Shown here one piece after another: positions 28,422 through 37,517 of a DNA stretch of 55,944 nucleotides. Under the pieces are notes generated by a model. The model did not search any database, had not been told where the DNA came from, and was given only the letters and a program-made list of their open reading frames with translations. Numbering within the stretch: the first letter of the stretch is position 1; every line of letters begins with the position of its first letter. The stretch is from assembly GCF_000010425.1 (NCBI RefSeq), contig NC_008618.1, forward strand, positions 1 through 55,944, written 5' to 3'. Made by a program: the position numbers and the translations under genes. This DNA is from Bifidobacterium adolescentis ATCC 15703 (lineage in GTDB: Bacteria > Actinomycetota > Actinomycetes > Actinomycetales > Bifidobacteriaceae).

Positions 28422-29042
28422 TCATAGAGTCATTAGAGCGGAAAGTAGCGTTATCACAAGAACGGGAAAGACCATGACCAGCACGAGAAACGATATGATT
28501 CCCACAAGGACATGCGAGGCGGAAGAGGAATGATCACGAAGTTCCGGATATACAGATCGCATATATGAACGCACGCCAAAGATGACAAGCGCCGCAATCC
28601 AGCAGACTACCCCCATAATCAATACTAAGGTAAGTCTACGTACATACTCAGTTGCCGTAGTTAAATTCATGCACGAAGAGGAAGAGAACGTTAAGACTCT
28701 GCAGATTATAGTATCATCATCGCCATTGGCGCCCCATTCCGCCCACAAAATAAGTGCTGGTGAAAGCAGCAGTAATCCCAGCCACCATAGCACGCGTCTG
28801 GCCTTGCCCAAAGCCACATAGCATCTACTCGCCTTAAGGAATTTGGTAGCTGCTTTCGGTGCCAAAGCATATTTCTTGCCGGAAAAATTTTCTGACGTAT
28901 CTTCCAGGCCATGTTTTTTCCCAATGTCATCGATCATAGCCGGATTCGCTTTGCAAATGTGGCGTTCGTTTCCGGCATCGCCCTCCGCCTTGATGCCGTC
29001 CGTTGGCCCGGTGCTCCCGCGCTCATTCGATGGCTTGTCCAT
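28422..29042 (-). CDS. Three-helix membrane protein, candidate immunity-like partner 2
   Basis: A 206-residue paralogue of the protein at 26853-27350. It has a longer hydrophilic N-terminus (about 1-85) and helices around VLWWLGLLLLSPALILW, LVLIMGVVCWIAALVIFG and VGIISFLVLVMVFPVLVIT. ATG 29042 (MDKPSN) has GGAGG four bases upstream in the same conserved leader. It converges on the orphan module and diverges from the ppc end. Retaining a full membrane gene beside a headless module is the usual arrangement of orphan toxin/immunity cassettes; that role is inferred. Confidence 0.65.
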   Translation of the reverse strand: MDKPSNERGSTGPTDGIKAEGDAGNERHICKANPAMIDDIGKKHGLEDTSENFSGKKYALAPKAATKFLKASRCYVALGKARRVLWWLGLLLLSPALILWAEWGANGDDDTIICRVLTFSSSSCMNLTTATEYVRRLTLVLIMGVVCWIAALVIFGVRSYMRSVYPELRDHSSSASHVLVGIISFLVLVMVFPVLVITLLSALMTL

Positions 29043-29201
29043 GTCCCCTCCGATCATCCGAGTCTGTCACTCGGCCAGCGCGCCCGTTCTATGCGCGCCG
29101 TCGCCGGCCAGTCTAGGGCCGTGCGACGCGAACGGGGAGGCCCGCGCCGTTTATCGGCACGGAACCTCCCCGCTCGCTTTTGTCAGGCGGTCAGCCGAAG
29201 A
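29043..29201 (-). repeat. ppc downstream element R5 (resident copy)
   Basis: The resident version of the repeated unit: leader (29043-29127), hairpin GCGAACGGGGAGG/CCTCCCCGCTCGC (about 29128-29176), then the ppc stop. The hairpin has no T-run on the ppc strand, so it may act with Rho or as an mRNA 3' end stabiliser. Confidence 0.85.
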
Positions 29202-31958
29202 TCAGCCCGTGTTCTGCAGGCCTGCTGCGACACCGGACACGGTGCACAGGATCAGGTAGGTGTAGTTCTCCTTCTGGCCGTGCGTGAGCTCTTCCTTGTC
29301 CACGCGCTTGCGTAGCGAGCCGAGGGCGAGCACCTGGGTGACGGACAGCGCGTCCACGTACGGCGAGCGGATGCGGATGGCCTGGCCGAGCACGTGGCGG
29401 TGCTGCAGCGGCCATTCGTCGCCGACGATCTTGAGCACCCACTTGCGGGTGAGCTCCATCTCGTCGAGGACCTTCTTGTTGAGGTCCTCACGGTCGCCGA
29501 GGGCGAGGTACATCTTGGCGATGCGCTCGTCGGTCTTGGCCAGCGACATTTCGATGTTGTCGATGAACGTGGAGAACAGCGGCCACTCCTCGTACGCCTG
29601 ACGCAAGGTGTTCAGGTCGCCGAACTGCTCGCACGCGGTGCCGAGGCCGTACCATGCGGCCAGGTTGATGCGGGCCTGGGCCCAGGAGAAGATCCACGGA
29701 ATGGTGCGCAGGTCGTCGAGGGACTTGGCGCCCAGACCACGCTTTGCCGGACGGGAGCCGATCGGCAGCAGGCCGATTTCGGTCAGCGGCGTGACGGTGG
29801 AGAACCACGGTGCGAAGCCGTCGGTGTTCAGCAGGTCGAGGAAGCGGTTGTGCGCGGCCTCGTCGAGCTTGCTGGCCATGTCGGCGTACTTCTTGGTCAT
29901 ATCCGTGTTGCGCTTCTCCACGCTCGGAGCGGACTGCAGCAGCGTTGCGGCTGCGACGGACTCCACATGGCGGATTGCAAGCACCGGGTTGCCGTAGCGG
30001 GCGAAGATGACCTCGCCCTGCTCGGTGAGCTTGAAACGGCACTTCACGGAGCCGACCGGCTGTGCGAGCACGGCGCGGTTGGCCGGGCCGCCGCCACGAC
30101 CGACGGCGCCGCCGCGGCCATGGAACAGGGTCAGGTCGATGTCGTGCGATTCGGCCCACTTGGCGATGCGCTCCTGCGCGGAGTGCAGGGCAAGGGTGGC
30201 GGAGGTCGGGCCGGCGTCCTTCGAGGAGTCGGAGTAGCCGAGCATGACTTCCATCTTGCCGCCGGTGGCCTTCAGACGAGCCTGGACCTCCGGGATCTTG
30301 ATCATTTCCTCAAGCACGTCCACCGAGTTCTGCAGATCCTCAAGCTGCTCGAACAGCGGAATCACATCGATGGTCGGAACATCCTCGGGGTGGGAGAACG
30401 CCAGACGGTTCAGTTCGTACACGTCCTTGATGTTCTGGGCGCTCTTGGTGAAGGAGATGATGTAACGGCGGGCGGCCTTGATGCCATTGCGCTTCTGGAT
30501 GGAACCGAGCGCGCGGAAGGTGTCGAGCACCTCGTGGGTCATCGGCTGCAGCTCGCCACGCTCACCGTGCAGGCCATGCTCGCGGATGTCCTCCAGAGCG
30601 CGGGAATGCACGACGGAATGCTGACGGAACTCCATCTCGACCATGTGGAAGCCGAAGGTCTCGGCCTGCCAGATGAGGTCCTGCAGCGGGCCGTAGGCGG
30701 AACGCTTGGCGTTGGCTTCGGCGAGGGAGCGCTGCACGGTCTTCAGATCGGCGATGTAGTCCTCGCAGGAGTGGTACATGAGGTCGGCGTCGCGGTCGAT
30801 GGTGGCCTTCAGACGGTCTGCCATGACCAGCATGACGGCGCGGTGCAGCTCCTTGGTGGAGATCAGCGCGGCCTTGTCGGTCAGACGCTCGCTCATTTCC
30901 TTCTGGTGGTTCCACAGGGACTTGAGTTCGGCGCTCGGCGGGGTGGTCTCGGCCTCCATCGTCAGGTTCTTGCCGACGCGGCGGGTCTCGATCTCCAGCG
31001 CGCCCAGCACGTGGTCGCTGAACTTGCGGGCCACCTGACGGCTCACCTTGGCGGTGACGTTCGGGTTGCCGTCACGGTCGGAACCGATCCAGCTTCCCGG
31101 ATGGAAGAACGCCGGGCACACCGGCGGCACGAGGCCGGCCTTGTCTCCGAGGACCCAGTCGTCGAAACGACGGTAGACCTGCGGAATGGTGTAGAACAGC
31201 GTGTTGTCGAAGATATCAAGAATGGTGTCGGCTTCCTCAACCGGAGTCGGCTTCTTCAGCGCGATCGGGGAGGTACGGAACAGCGCGTCGATCTCGTTGA
31301 AGAGTCGACGGGAGTTCTCCTTCTTGTCCGAGCCGCCGAGCAGCTTATGCGCTTCGAGCAGCTGGGAGATGCGGCGGATCTTGCCTTCCACGGCCTTACG
31401 GCGGGCTTCGGTCGGATGCGCGGTGAACACCGGATGGAACTCGAGCTGGTCGAGCAGCTCCTTGGCTCTGGCCGGACCCATCTCGTTGATGAGCTGGTGG
31501 TAGGCGCAGGTCATTTCGTTCACCGGATCGACGGCCTGGGTGTCGTCAACGGCGTTCTCACGGCTGTGCAGCACGGAGACACGGTAGTTCTCCTCGCACA
31601 GATTGGCCAGATGGAAGTAAGTGGTGAAGGCACGAGCCAACAGCTGGGCCTCATGCACGTCCGTCTTGTCGATGATGTCGACAACCTTCTGCAGGTCGTC
31701 CTGATCGGGATTCGTGTCGGTCAGAATGCCGGAGAAACGTTCGTCGCTGGCCTTCAGCGCATGTTCGCGCACTTCATCGAACTTGGCCAGCAGGTTTTCA
31801 TCGAACTCACCGAGCACCTCGCGAAGAATCTGCAGACACAGATCCATTTCCTCTTTGAGGGATGCGGGAAGATCACGCTCCTCAGGGCCCTTGGTGCCGG
31901 TGCCGGACGAGACGATAGCCGCGTCCGCAGGCGTGATCTGTTCGTTTTCAGTTGTCAT
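29202..31958 (-). CDS. ppc: Phosphoenolpyruvate carboxylase
   Basis: Carboxylates phosphoenolpyruvate with bicarbonate to oxaloacetate, the anaplerotic step. The product is 918 residues with the catalytic-His block VFTAHPTEARRKAV, the GYSDSSKDAG block, the arginine/glycine loop FHGRGGAVGRGGGP, and the C-terminus QNTG found in nearly all PEPCs. ATG 31958 has GAAGGAGG upstream; the open frame further 5' is not used. Its 3' end is the site of repeated DNA acquisition described in the findings; the resident gene itself is intact. Confidence 0.97.
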   Translation of the reverse strand: MTTENEQITPADAAIVSSGTGTKGPEERDLPASLKEEMDLCLQILREVLGEFDENLLAKFDEVREHALKASDERFSGILTDTNPDQDDLQKVVDIIDKTDVHEAQLLARAFTTYFHLANLCEENYRVSVLHSRENAVDDTQAVDPVNEMTCAYHQLINEMGPARAKELLDQLEFHPVFTAHPTEARRKAVEGKIRRISQLLEAHKLLGGSDKKENSRRLFNEIDALFRTSPIALKKPTPVEEADTILDIFDNTLFYTIPQVYRRFDDWVLGDKAGLVPPVCPAFFHPGSWIGSDRDGNPNVTAKVSRQVARKFSDHVLGALEIETRRVGKNLTMEAETTPPSAELKSLWNHQKEMSERLTDKAALISTKELHRAVMLVMADRLKATIDRDADLMYHSCEDYIADLKTVQRSLAEANAKRSAYGPLQDLIWQAETFGFHMVEMEFRQHSVVHSRALEDIREHGLHGERGELQPMTHEVLDTFRALGSIQKRNGIKAARRYIISFTKSAQNIKDVYELNRLAFSHPEDVPTIDVIPLFEQLEDLQNSVDVLEEMIKIPEVQARLKATGGKMEVMLGYSDSSKDAGPTSATLALHSAQERIAKWAESHDIDLTLFHGRGGAVGRGGGPANRAVLAQPVGSVKCRFKLTEQGEVIFARYGNPVLAIRHVESVAAATLLQSAPSVEKRNTDMTKKYADMASKLDEAAHNRFLDLLNTDGFAPWFSTVTPLTEIGLLPIGSRPAKRGLGAKSLDDLRTIPWIFSWAQARINLAAWYGLGTACEQFGDLNTLRQAYEEWPLFSTFIDNIEMSLAKTDERIAKMYLALGDREDLNKKVLDEMELTRKWVLKIVGDEWPLQHRHVLGQAIRIRSPYVDALSVTQVLALGSLRKRVDKEELTHGQKENYTYLILCTVSGVAAGLQNTG

Positions 31959-32219
31959 CAGACCTCCTTCTCCAAACCATCGGGTTGCTCGGTCTGTCGG
32001 TCCTTCGCGGCACCTCCGCGATTGTTTTGGCCGTCTGTTGCGAGCCCACAGCCCTAAGCTTGGTGGGTAAATGCTCGACCATTGTAGGCGCGGCAAATCG
32101 ACAGTTTGGTTACGGAAACGCCGGAATGGTTCGCATCGTGGACATTGAATGTCCGGAAAATGGGCATGTGGGAATGTTCGGAAAATATCCGACCAGCCCA
32201 CACGTTAGACCTGAATAGT

Positions 32220-33992
32220 GTGAGCGCACTACATGAACATGATGAGAACACCGAACGCGTTGACAGCAGCGCGAAGGCGGTCAGCAAATTCCACACCCAC
32301 TCCATTCCGCTCGATATGGAAGACATCGAACGCGATTGGGACAAGCCGGTAACCGAAGCCGGCATCGCGGCGAAAGCCAGCGTGATCGTCCGCGTCGGCA
32401 TGCTTGACCTCGGCGCCGGAACAGGCAGCTTCCGCGTCCGCGAAATGATGCACCGCATCGCCTATCCATTGGGCGTGCACGTGCGCGCCGACGTGAACCT
32501 CACCGACATCGAAGCCTCCTGCACGGACGGCAAGGACCGCATCACCGAAGTCGTCGACCTGCCGACCACCGGCGTCAACACCGAACGCATCTGGCTGCTC
32601 GAGCACTTCGCCGACTGGTTCAACGTCAACCTCGGCAAAGGCTCTATGTACCACAGCCAATCCGACGTTTCCGAAGGGCTGATGCAGCATCTCGACAAGC
32701 GCGACGCCTCGCAGGTGTCGGCCGAACTGTCCAAGCAGCTCAAGGAACGGCAGAAGGCCGAGCAGAACCAGGAAGGTTCCGACGATCCCGTGCTCGACGC
32801 GCTGGAAATGGTCACGGAACGCGCGCAGGAAGGCGATTCCACCGCACGTCCGCTGCACATGCGCGATATCGAGGCGGCGGCCGCGGCCGGACGTAGCAAT
32901 GGCGATTCGGTCGCGGAAAAGCCGCGTAAGAACCGCAACTGCAAACCGCCGAAGGAATATGCCGAGCATTTCGACCATATCGGGAAAGCCGCGGGCGAAT
33001 CGCAAGGCGTCACCGTACGGCAGGCGCACGAGCGACTCGACATGATCGAACGTCGCAAACCGCTGTATTCGCCGGCCTTCGCGGGACTCGCGTCCGCCTG
33101 CGCCTGCGCATCCTTCGTGTTCCTGCTCGGCGGCGGCCCGTACGACATGATCGGCGCGTTCGTCGGCGCCGGCCTCGGCCACTGGCTGCGTCGCCGCCTG
33201 TTCGCCCACCATCTCAACCAATTCTTCGTGACGTTCGTCTGCGTGGCCGTCGCCGCGCTGGCATGCACCGGCATGCTGCGACTGATCGGCCTGTTCGATC
33301 CGATCGCCTTGCAGCACGACACCGCGTATATCGGCGCGATGCTGTTCGTCATCCCCGGATTCCCGCTGATAACCGGCGGGCTTGACATGGCGAAAATCGA
33401 CTTCCCATCAGGCGTGCAACGACTCACCTACGTGCTGTGCATCATTCTGATGGCCACGTTGGCAGGATGGATGGTCGCCTCAATCGTGCACCTGAATCCG
33501 CAAGGATTCGAGCCGCTTGGACTGAACCCCGTCATCAACTGCCTGCTGCGCATGCTGTTCGCGTTCATCGGTGTGTGGGGCTTCTCCGTGATGTTCAATT
33601 CGCCGCAGCGCATGTGCCTCGTCGCAGCCACCATCGGCGCCATCACCGATACCTTGCGATTGGAGATCGTCGACTTGGGCGTGCCCGCGGAAGCCGGCGC
33701 GTTCATCGGCGCGTTCCTTGCCGGCCTGCTCGCCTCCGCATGGCGTTCGGCGGTGCGCCACGGCCTACTTGCTCCGCATTTGGGATATCCGCGCATCTGC
33801 CTGACGGTTCCGTCTATTGTGATCATGGTGCCCGGTTTGTATATGTACCAGGCCATGTTCCACCTCGGCCAGTTCGATACGCTGAACGCGCTCGATTGGG
33901 CGTTCCGTGCGTTCATGGTGATCATCTGCCTGCCGATCGGCCTGGCGATGGCACGAGTAGTGACCGATAAATCCTGGCGCTACGACATTTAA
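32220..33992 (+). CDS. ThrE-type threonine/serine exporter
   Basis: A membrane protein of the ThrE (DUF1212/DUF3815) family, which exports threonine and serine. The N-terminal domain has ASVIVRVGMLDLGAGTGSFR and DVNLTDIEASCTD. A long hydrophilic insert (about 155-265) precedes about ten membrane helices in the C-terminal half. GTG 32220 gives 590 residues but has no ribosome-binding site, and the frame is open to 32106. A leaderless transcript or a later start is possible. Substrate is inferred from the family. Confidence 0.78.
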   Translation: MSALHEHDENTERVDSSAKAVSKFHTHSIPLDMEDIERDWDKPVTEAGIAAKASVIVRVGMLDLGAGTGSFRVREMMHRIAYPLGVHVRADVNLTDIEASCTDGKDRITEVVDLPTTGVNTERIWLLEHFADWFNVNLGKGSMYHSQSDVSEGLMQHLDKRDASQVSAELSKQLKERQKAEQNQEGSDDPVLDALEMVTERAQEGDSTARPLHMRDIEAAAAAGRSNGDSVAEKPRKNRNCKPPKEYAEHFDHIGKAAGESQGVTVRQAHERLDMIERRKPLYSPAFAGLASACACASFVFLLGGGPYDMIGAFVGAGLGHWLRRRLFAHHLNQFFVTFVCVAVAALACTGMLRLIGLFDPIALQHDTAYIGAMLFVIPGFPLITGGLDMAKIDFPSGVQRLTYVLCIILMATLAGWMVASIVHLNPQGFEPLGLNPVINCLLRMLFAFIGVWGFSVMFNSPQRMCLVAATIGAITDTLRLEIVDLGVPAEAGAFIGAFLAGLLASAWRSAVRHGLLAPHLGYPRICLTVPSIVIMVPGLYMYQAMFHLGQFDTLNALDWAFRAFMVIICLPIGLAMARVVTDKSWRYDI

Positions 33993-34016
33993 TAACCTGC
34001 AGAAGGGTAAAAACAC

Positions 34017-35645
34017 TTGGTAACCAAAGATTTCTGGGTGCTGCTGGCCATGGTCTTGTACTTCGCGGCCATGCTGACCATCGGCTTCGTCTACTCCAAG
34101 AGGTCCAATTCCTCCACCAAACAGTATTTCGCGGGTGGGCGTGGCGTCGGACCGTGGCTGACGGCATTGAGCGCGGAAGCCTCCGACATGAGCGGCTGGC
34201 TGCTTATGGGCCTGCCGGGCGTCGCCTACTTCACCGGCGCGGTCGACCCAATGTGGACGGCCATCGGTCTGGCGCTTGGTACTTACCTCAACTGGAAACT
34301 CGTCGCACGCCGTCTGCGCCGCTACTCCGTGGTGGCCGGCGACGCGATCACCATTCCCGACTTCTTCTCCAAGCGCTTCCATGACGATCGCAATATCGTA
34401 TCCACCATCGCTGCGCTCATCATCCTCGTATTCTTCTGCGTGTACGTCGGCAGCTGCTTCGTGACCGTCGGCAAACTCTTCTCCACGCTGTTCGGCTGGG
34501 ACTACCACCTGACCATGGTGATCGGCGCCGCCATCGTGTTCGCGTACACCATCATCGGCGGCTATCTGTCCGTGGTCGTGACCGACTTCATCCAGGGCCT
34601 GCTCATGTTCTTCGCGCTGGCCGTGGTGTTCATCGGCTCCGTGGCGTCCGCCGGCGGCATCGACAACACCGTCGCCTTCCTCAAGGGCATTCCGGGATTC
34701 CTCGACGGCACGCATGTGGCCACGCCGATCCTCAACGACGCCGGCGAGCAGATCGTCAAGGCCGGACAGGCCATGTTCGGCGCGCCCGCCGACTACGGCA
34801 TCATCACCATCATCTCCATGCTCGCGTGGGGCCTGGGCTACTTCGGCATGCCGCAGGTGCTCGTGCGGTTCCTGTCCATCCGCAGTTCCGAGGAAATCAA
34901 GAAATCCCGCATCATCGCAACCACGTGGTGCGTGATCTCGCTGGCGTGCGGCGTGTGCATCGGCCTGGTCGGCCGTGCCATGATGCCGACGCAGTTCGCC
35001 ACGCAGGCGGCCGCGGAGAACATCTTCATCGTGGTGTCGCAGGCGCTGCTGCCGAGCTTCATGTGCGGCATCGTCGTGTCCGGCATCTTCGCCGCGTCCA
35101 TGAGCTCCTCGTCCTCGTACATGATCATCGGCGCCTCGGCCGTCGGCGAGAACATCTTCCGCGGACTGCTGCACCGCAAGGCCACCGACCGCCAGGTGAT
35201 GATGGTGGCGCGCATCACGCTGCTCGTCATGTTCATCTTCGGCATCGTGGTGGCGTTCGACCAGAACTCCTCGATCTTCCAAGTGGTCTCGTACGCGTGG
35301 GCCGGCCTCGGCGCATCCTTCGGACCGCTGATGCTCACCTCGCTGTACTGGAGGCGCACCAACAAGTACGGCGCGATCGCGGGCATGCTGTCCGGCACGG
35401 CCACCGTGCTCATCTGGCACAACCTCGTCAAGCCGCTCGGTGGCATCTTCGCCATCTACGAGCTGCTGCCGGCGTTCATCGTCTCGCTGCTGTTCATCGT
35501 GGTGGTCTCGCTGCTTACGCCCGCGCCAAGCGCGGAAGTGCTGCACGAATTCGACCACTATCTCGACGATCCGGACGACCGCCACGTGGACGACGACCTC
35601 GTGGCCGCCGAAATCGCCGCAGGGGAGAAGCGCTCGCAGATCTAA
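34017..35645 (+). CDS. putP: Sodium/proline symporter
   Basis: A 542-residue sodium:solute symporter of the SSS family, with about 13 hydrophobic helices. The segments SGWLLMGLPGVAYFTG and GGYLSVVVTDFIQGLLMFF, and the FGMPQVLVRFLSIRS block, are those of PutP. TTG 34017 has AAGGG upstream. The hydrophilic acidic C-terminus (EFDHYLDDPDDRHVDDD) lies inside the cell. It follows the exporter gene by 24 bases, so the two may be cotranscribed. Proline as substrate is a family inference. Confidence 0.9.
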   Translation: MVTKDFWVLLAMVLYFAAMLTIGFVYSKRSNSSTKQYFAGGRGVGPWLTALSAEASDMSGWLLMGLPGVAYFTGAVDPMWTAIGLALGTYLNWKLVARRLRRYSVVAGDAITIPDFFSKRFHDDRNIVSTIAALIILVFFCVYVGSCFVTVGKLFSTLFGWDYHLTMVIGAAIVFAYTIIGGYLSVVVTDFIQGLLMFFALAVVFIGSVASAGGIDNTVAFLKGIPGFLDGTHVATPILNDAGEQIVKAGQAMFGAPADYGIITIISMLAWGLGYFGMPQVLVRFLSIRSSEEIKKSRIIATTWCVISLACGVCIGLVGRAMMPTQFATQAAAENIFIVVSQALLPSFMCGIVVSGIFAASMSSSSSYMIIGASAVGENIFRGLLHRKATDRQVMMVARITLLVMFIFGIVVAFDQNSSIFQVVSYAWAGLGASFGPLMLTSLYWRRTNKYGAIAGMLSGTATVLIWHNLVKPLGGIFAIYELLPAFIVSLLFIVVVSLLTPAPSAEVLHEFDHYLDDPDDRHVDDDLVAAEIAAGEKRSQI

Positions 35646-35690
35646 GCGGGATGGCATCCGGCGGAAGGCGTAATCCGCCATTTGTAAGCG

Positions 35691-35727
35691 AAATGGGTCG
35701 GGAACCGATGTGGTTCCCGACCCATTT
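35691..35727. terminator. Bidirectional terminator between putP and trpS
   Basis: Perfect 16-bp stem AAATGGGTCGGGAACC/GGTTCCCGACCCATTT with a 5-nt loop, between two convergent genes. Confidence 0.85.
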
Positions 35728-35783
35728 CTCGTTGTGAACGTGCGAACACGTAAGCGTGCGACGGCCGCACGGCTCAAACGCGC

Positions 35784-36884
35784 TCAGTAGCGCATGCCCA
35801 TGGCGTCGCGCACCTGCTCCAGCGTCTCGTTGGCGATGGCATTGGCCTTCTTGTTGCCCTCGGCGAGCACGTCACGCACGTAATCCATATCTTTGGCCAG
35901 CTCGGCGCGGCGTTCGCGCATCGGGGCAAGGAAGTTGTTCACGGATTCAACCACGTACATCTTCAGTGCGCCCGCGCCGGAATCACCGATCTCCTCGGCG
36001 ATTTCCTTCGGGTCGCGGCCGGTGGTCAGCGCTGCGGTGGTCAGCAGTGCGGAGACCTCCGGACGGTTGATCGGATCGAAGGTGATCTTGCGTTCGGAAT
36101 CGGTGCGGCTCTTCTTGATGAGCTTGGCGGTCTCCGCTGCGGTGGCACTCAGCATGATGGAGTTGCCACGGGATTTGCTCATCTTCTGGTCGTCGAGGCC
36201 CGGAATCTCCGGCGCATCGGACAGGATGGCGTCAGGCTCCGGGAACACCGGGTTCTTCTTGGCGTAACGCTCGTTGAAGCGGCGGGCGATGGTGCGGGTC
36301 AATTCGATGTGCGGCAGCTGATCCTTGCCCACCGGCACGATATTGCCCTTGCAGAACAGGATGTCGCAGGCCTGATGGACCGGGTAGGTCAGCAGCAGGC
36401 CGGTCAGTGCGTGGCCGGAAGCCTCCATCTCGGCTTTGACGGTCGGATTGCGGTGCAGTTCGGACTCGGTGACGAGCGACAGGAACGGCAGCATGAGTTG
36501 GTTTTCGGCCGGCACGGAGGAGTGCGTGTAGATCATGGTCTTTTCCGGATCGATGCCGGCGGCCATGTAGTCGAGGATCAGGTTGAGCACGTTGTCCTGG
36601 ATGTGCTCGGTGGTGTCACGGTCGGTGATCACCTGATAGTCGGCGATGATGATGTTGGTGTGCACGCCCTTGTTCTGCATCTCCACGCGGCTGCGCAGCG
36701 TGCCGAAGTAATGGCCCATGTGCAGACGGCCCGTCGGACGGTCGCCGGTGAGCATGGTGAACTTGCCCGGATTCTTTTCGATTGCGGCGAGGGTTTCATC
36801 GGAACGCTTCTTTGCGGCGAGGAAGCTCGCGCTCATTTCATTGCCGACAGCAGTGATCTGCTGCTCCTGGGTTTCGTCCGTCAT
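35784..36884 (-). CDS. trpS: Tryptophanyl-tRNA synthetase
   Basis: Charges tRNA-Trp. The product is 366 residues, class I, with the HIGH-type motif in PTGRLHMGHYFG near residue 50-60 and KMSKSRGNSI near 235. ATG 36884 (MTDETQEQQ) begins a slightly long, polar N-terminus before the conserved core. Terminates against the putP hairpin. Confidence 0.95.
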   Translation of the reverse strand: MTDETQEQQITAVGNEMSASFLAAKKRSDETLAAIEKNPGKFTMLTGDRPTGRLHMGHYFGTLRSRVEMQNKGVHTNIIIADYQVITDRDTTEHIQDNVLNLILDYMAAGIDPEKTMIYTHSSVPAENQLMLPFLSLVTESELHRNPTVKAEMEASGHALTGLLLTYPVHQACDILFCKGNIVPVGKDQLPHIELTRTIARRFNERYAKKNPVFPEPDAILSDAPEIPGLDDQKMSKSRGNSIMLSATAAETAKLIKKSRTDSERKITFDPINRPEVSALLTTAALTTGRDPKEIAEEIGDSGAGALKMYVVESVNNFLAPMRERRAELAKDMDYVRDVLAEGNKKANAIANETLEQVRDAMGMRY

Positions 36885-37010
36885 ACGTGTCCTTTTCTTA
36901 AGAAAATCAACGATTTTATCGTAAAAGTCTGAGCCGACAACGAAATAATGCGCAATAAGTGGTACTCTCTTGTTTGATGAATTGATAGCACAGTAATTTC
37001 AGGGGGTCAG

Positions 37011-37382
37011 ATGGGCCGCGGACGTCAGAAAGCCAAACAGCAGAAAATAGCCCGAAAGCTCAAGTACCTGACCACCGACACCGATTACGATGAGCTTGCC
37101 AAGGAGCTCGGTGCGCAGGAGCCCGGTTCTGGTTCCTTCGACCCATTTGCCGATATCGAAGCCAAGTATTCTCACGATGTGGACGCCGAAGATGAGACCG
37201 TTGGGGACGGCCAAACGTCTTCCGATTCCGCCGATGACCTTGACGAATACGCCAAGTGGGCCGCGGAAGCCGCGGCGAAGGCCACGAGTGGCGAGTTTCC
37301 GGCGGCAAAGGCCGCGCCGAAGCCGCACAAGCCCATCCCGATGCCGGTGCCCAGCGCGCTGAAGCCGAAGAAGCAGGACTGA
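37011..37382 (+). CDS. DUF3073 protein
   Basis: A 123-residue actinobacterial DUF3073 protein, starting MGRGRQKAKQQKIARKLKY, the family signature, followed by TDYDELAKELGA and an acidic middle. The C-terminal half is Ala/Lys/Pro-rich and probably disordered. The family has no established function. ATG 37011 has GGGGG nearby upstream. Confidence 0.88.
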   Translation: MGRGRQKAKQQKIARKLKYLTTDTDYDELAKELGAQEPGSGSFDPFADIEAKYSHDVDAEDETVGDGQTSSDSADDLDEYAKWAAEAAAKATSGEFPAAKAAPKPHKPIPMPVPSALKPKKQD

Positions 37383-37402
37383 CTGCACAGATTTTTTCAA
37401 CG

Positions 37403-37436
37403 AATGGCCCGTGGTTTCGACCGCGGGCCATTTTTT
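37403..37436 (+). terminator. Terminator of the DUF3073 gene
   Basis: Stem AATGGCCCG/CGGGCCATT around a GTGGTTTCGACCG loop region, followed by TTTTTT. Confidence 0.85.
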
Positions 37437-37517
37437 ATTATTTCGATTTCGATTGTCGGGCGATTGTCGAGCTCGTCCCGCCAACCATCACCGGTCGCAC
37501 CACGCCGCGACCTATTC

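Noticed and set aside
16260..29200. CRISPR array or prophage
   Set aside because: No regularly spaced short repeats, no cas genes, and no phage structural, terminase or integrase genes; the peptidoglycan-binding protein alone is not evidence of a prophage.
29394..32057. 887-residue plus-strand frame opposite ppc
   Set aside because: Shadow of ppc; no ribosome-binding site and no recognisable domain. Similar shadows opposite putP, glgP and pknB were dropped for the same reason.
32106..32219. Longer N-terminus for the ThrE-type exporter
   Set aside because: The added 38 residues overlap the ppc upstream region, have no family similarity and no ribosome-binding site.
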